This document shows positions 10,145 through 10,294 of a DNA stretch of 10,294 bases, in pieces. Positions within the stretch are counted from its first letter, which is position 1, and every line of letters starts with the position of its first letter. A program made the translations under genes and the position numbers. This DNA comes from an uncultured Selenomonadales bacterium (GTDB taxonomy: Bacteria > Bacillota > Negativicutes > Selenomonadales > Selenomonadaceae). Location: NCBI GenBank assembly GCA_937915885.1, contig CALGGP010000066.1, forward strand, positions 1 to 10,294, written 5' to 3'. The notes under the pieces were generated by a model. That model was not told where the DNA came from, did no database searches, and worked only from the letters and a program-made list of their open reading frames with translations.

Positions 10145-10249
10145 TGCGGCTCCGCCCGAGTACGCGCCGCTGTAAAGATCATCATTCGATTTGACGGTCA
10201 AACTGCTGCTGAAGTTATTGACGACGCCGCGGCCGCCCGCCTCGCGGCG
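10138..10249 (-). CDS. Short upstream piece of the same adhesin, before the first frameshift
   Basis: In this frame the minus strand reads VVNNFSSSLTVKSNDDLYSG and then AYSGGAAFF, which is the same Asn/Ser/Gly-rich solenoid texture as the rest of the adhesin. Beyond the T7 tract the frame degenerates into His/Cys/Gln/Arg-rich shadow, while the neighbouring frame continues as VSTSTVNKTGTVGAAAAVN. Joining the two by dropping one T gives a seamless repeat. Upstream the frame passes through Arg/Gly-rich codons (RREAGGRG) and meets an in-frame TAG at 10250-10252, so the link to the remaining N-terminus (signal peptide, secretion domain) is not visible. The piece is too short to place in a domain on its own. 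Confidence 0.55.
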
Positions 10250-10294
10250 CTACGCGCCGAGGGCGTGTTCGTGGTAACTCATATGTTCTACTGG
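10226..10294. other. Unassigned right-edge sequence, not adhesin-like
   Basis: None of the three minus frames here has the Asn/Thr/Gly-rich solenoid texture. One contains a TAG, one contains TAG and TGA, and one is Arg/Pro-rich. On the plus strand one frame is open to the edge and reads AARLAALRAEGVFVVTHMFYW, which looks like ordinary protein but is too short to identify. The segment may belong to other DNA joined to the adhesin, or be low-quality contig end. Confidence 0.35.
10240..10262. repeat. GC-rich imperfect inverted repeat at the right edge
   Basis: CCTCGCGGCGC and GCGCCGAGG flank a TAC loop, giving a 9-bp stem with a two-base bulge. The stop codon TAG of the adhesin frame (10250-10252, minus strand) overlaps the loop and stem edge. 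There is no T run, so it is not a standard terminator. Its meaning is unclear. Confidence 0.45.

Noticed and set aside
10145..10185. ATG at 10185 as the true start of the adhesin
   Set aside because: No Shine-Dalgarno precedes it, the first 13 residues are not signal-peptide-like, and the neighbouring frame holds adhesin-like sequence over the same bases.
10240..10262. Rho-independent terminator
   Set aside because: The hairpin has no following T run on either strand and has a bulged stem.

Overview
The window is almost entirely occupied, on the minus strand, by one giant gene for a secreted filamentous adhesin, read from right to left. It is broken into three open segments by two apparent single-base frameshifts. 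About 3,350 codons are visible and the true start lies beyond the right edge. The protein is rich in Asn, Thr, Ser, Gly, Ala and Val. It is built from long runs of short beta-strand repeats of the kind forming right-handed beta-solenoids, and its texture most resembles the LktA (leukotoxin)/filamentous-haemagglutinin-like adhesins of diderm bacteria. Such genes are common in Negativicutes and Fusobacteria. The moderately high GC (by eye) argues against Fusobacterium and is compatible with a Negativicutes-type or other gut/oral diderm. That taxonomic guess is weak, because no housekeeping gene is present.

Layout from gene 5' to 3' (right to left): 10294-10250 is a short stretch resembling no adhesin in any minus frame, with a GC-rich hairpin and an in-frame stop. 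10249-10138 is a short adhesin segment ending at a 7-base homopolymer where the frame changes. 10144-7825 is the N-terminal/middle solenoid segment. 7833-186 is the remaining solenoid, ending in a distinct Tyr-rich, probably helical C-terminal domain (about 995-189). Codon style changes along the gene: C-ending codons dominate the upstream part and G-ending codons the downstream part, with a mixed zone around 7.2-8.0 kb.

The most unusual region is the extreme left. Immediately after the adhesin stop, a 45-codon ORF (29-166) with a strong Shine-Dalgarno sequence ends in exactly the same 19 residues as the adhesin. After it, the same spacer, Shine-Dalgarno and first three codons occur again and start another ORF that leaves the window. 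The DNA repeat is about 90 bp with 88/90 identity. This looks like the beginning of a tandem array of small (or further large) genes that share a C-terminal tail with the giant adhesin. The tail itself resembles a motif inside the adhesin's Tyr-rich repeats.

No RNA genes, CRISPR arrays, insertion sequences or terminators were recognised. Long open frames on the plus strand are shadows of the biased minus-strand codons.
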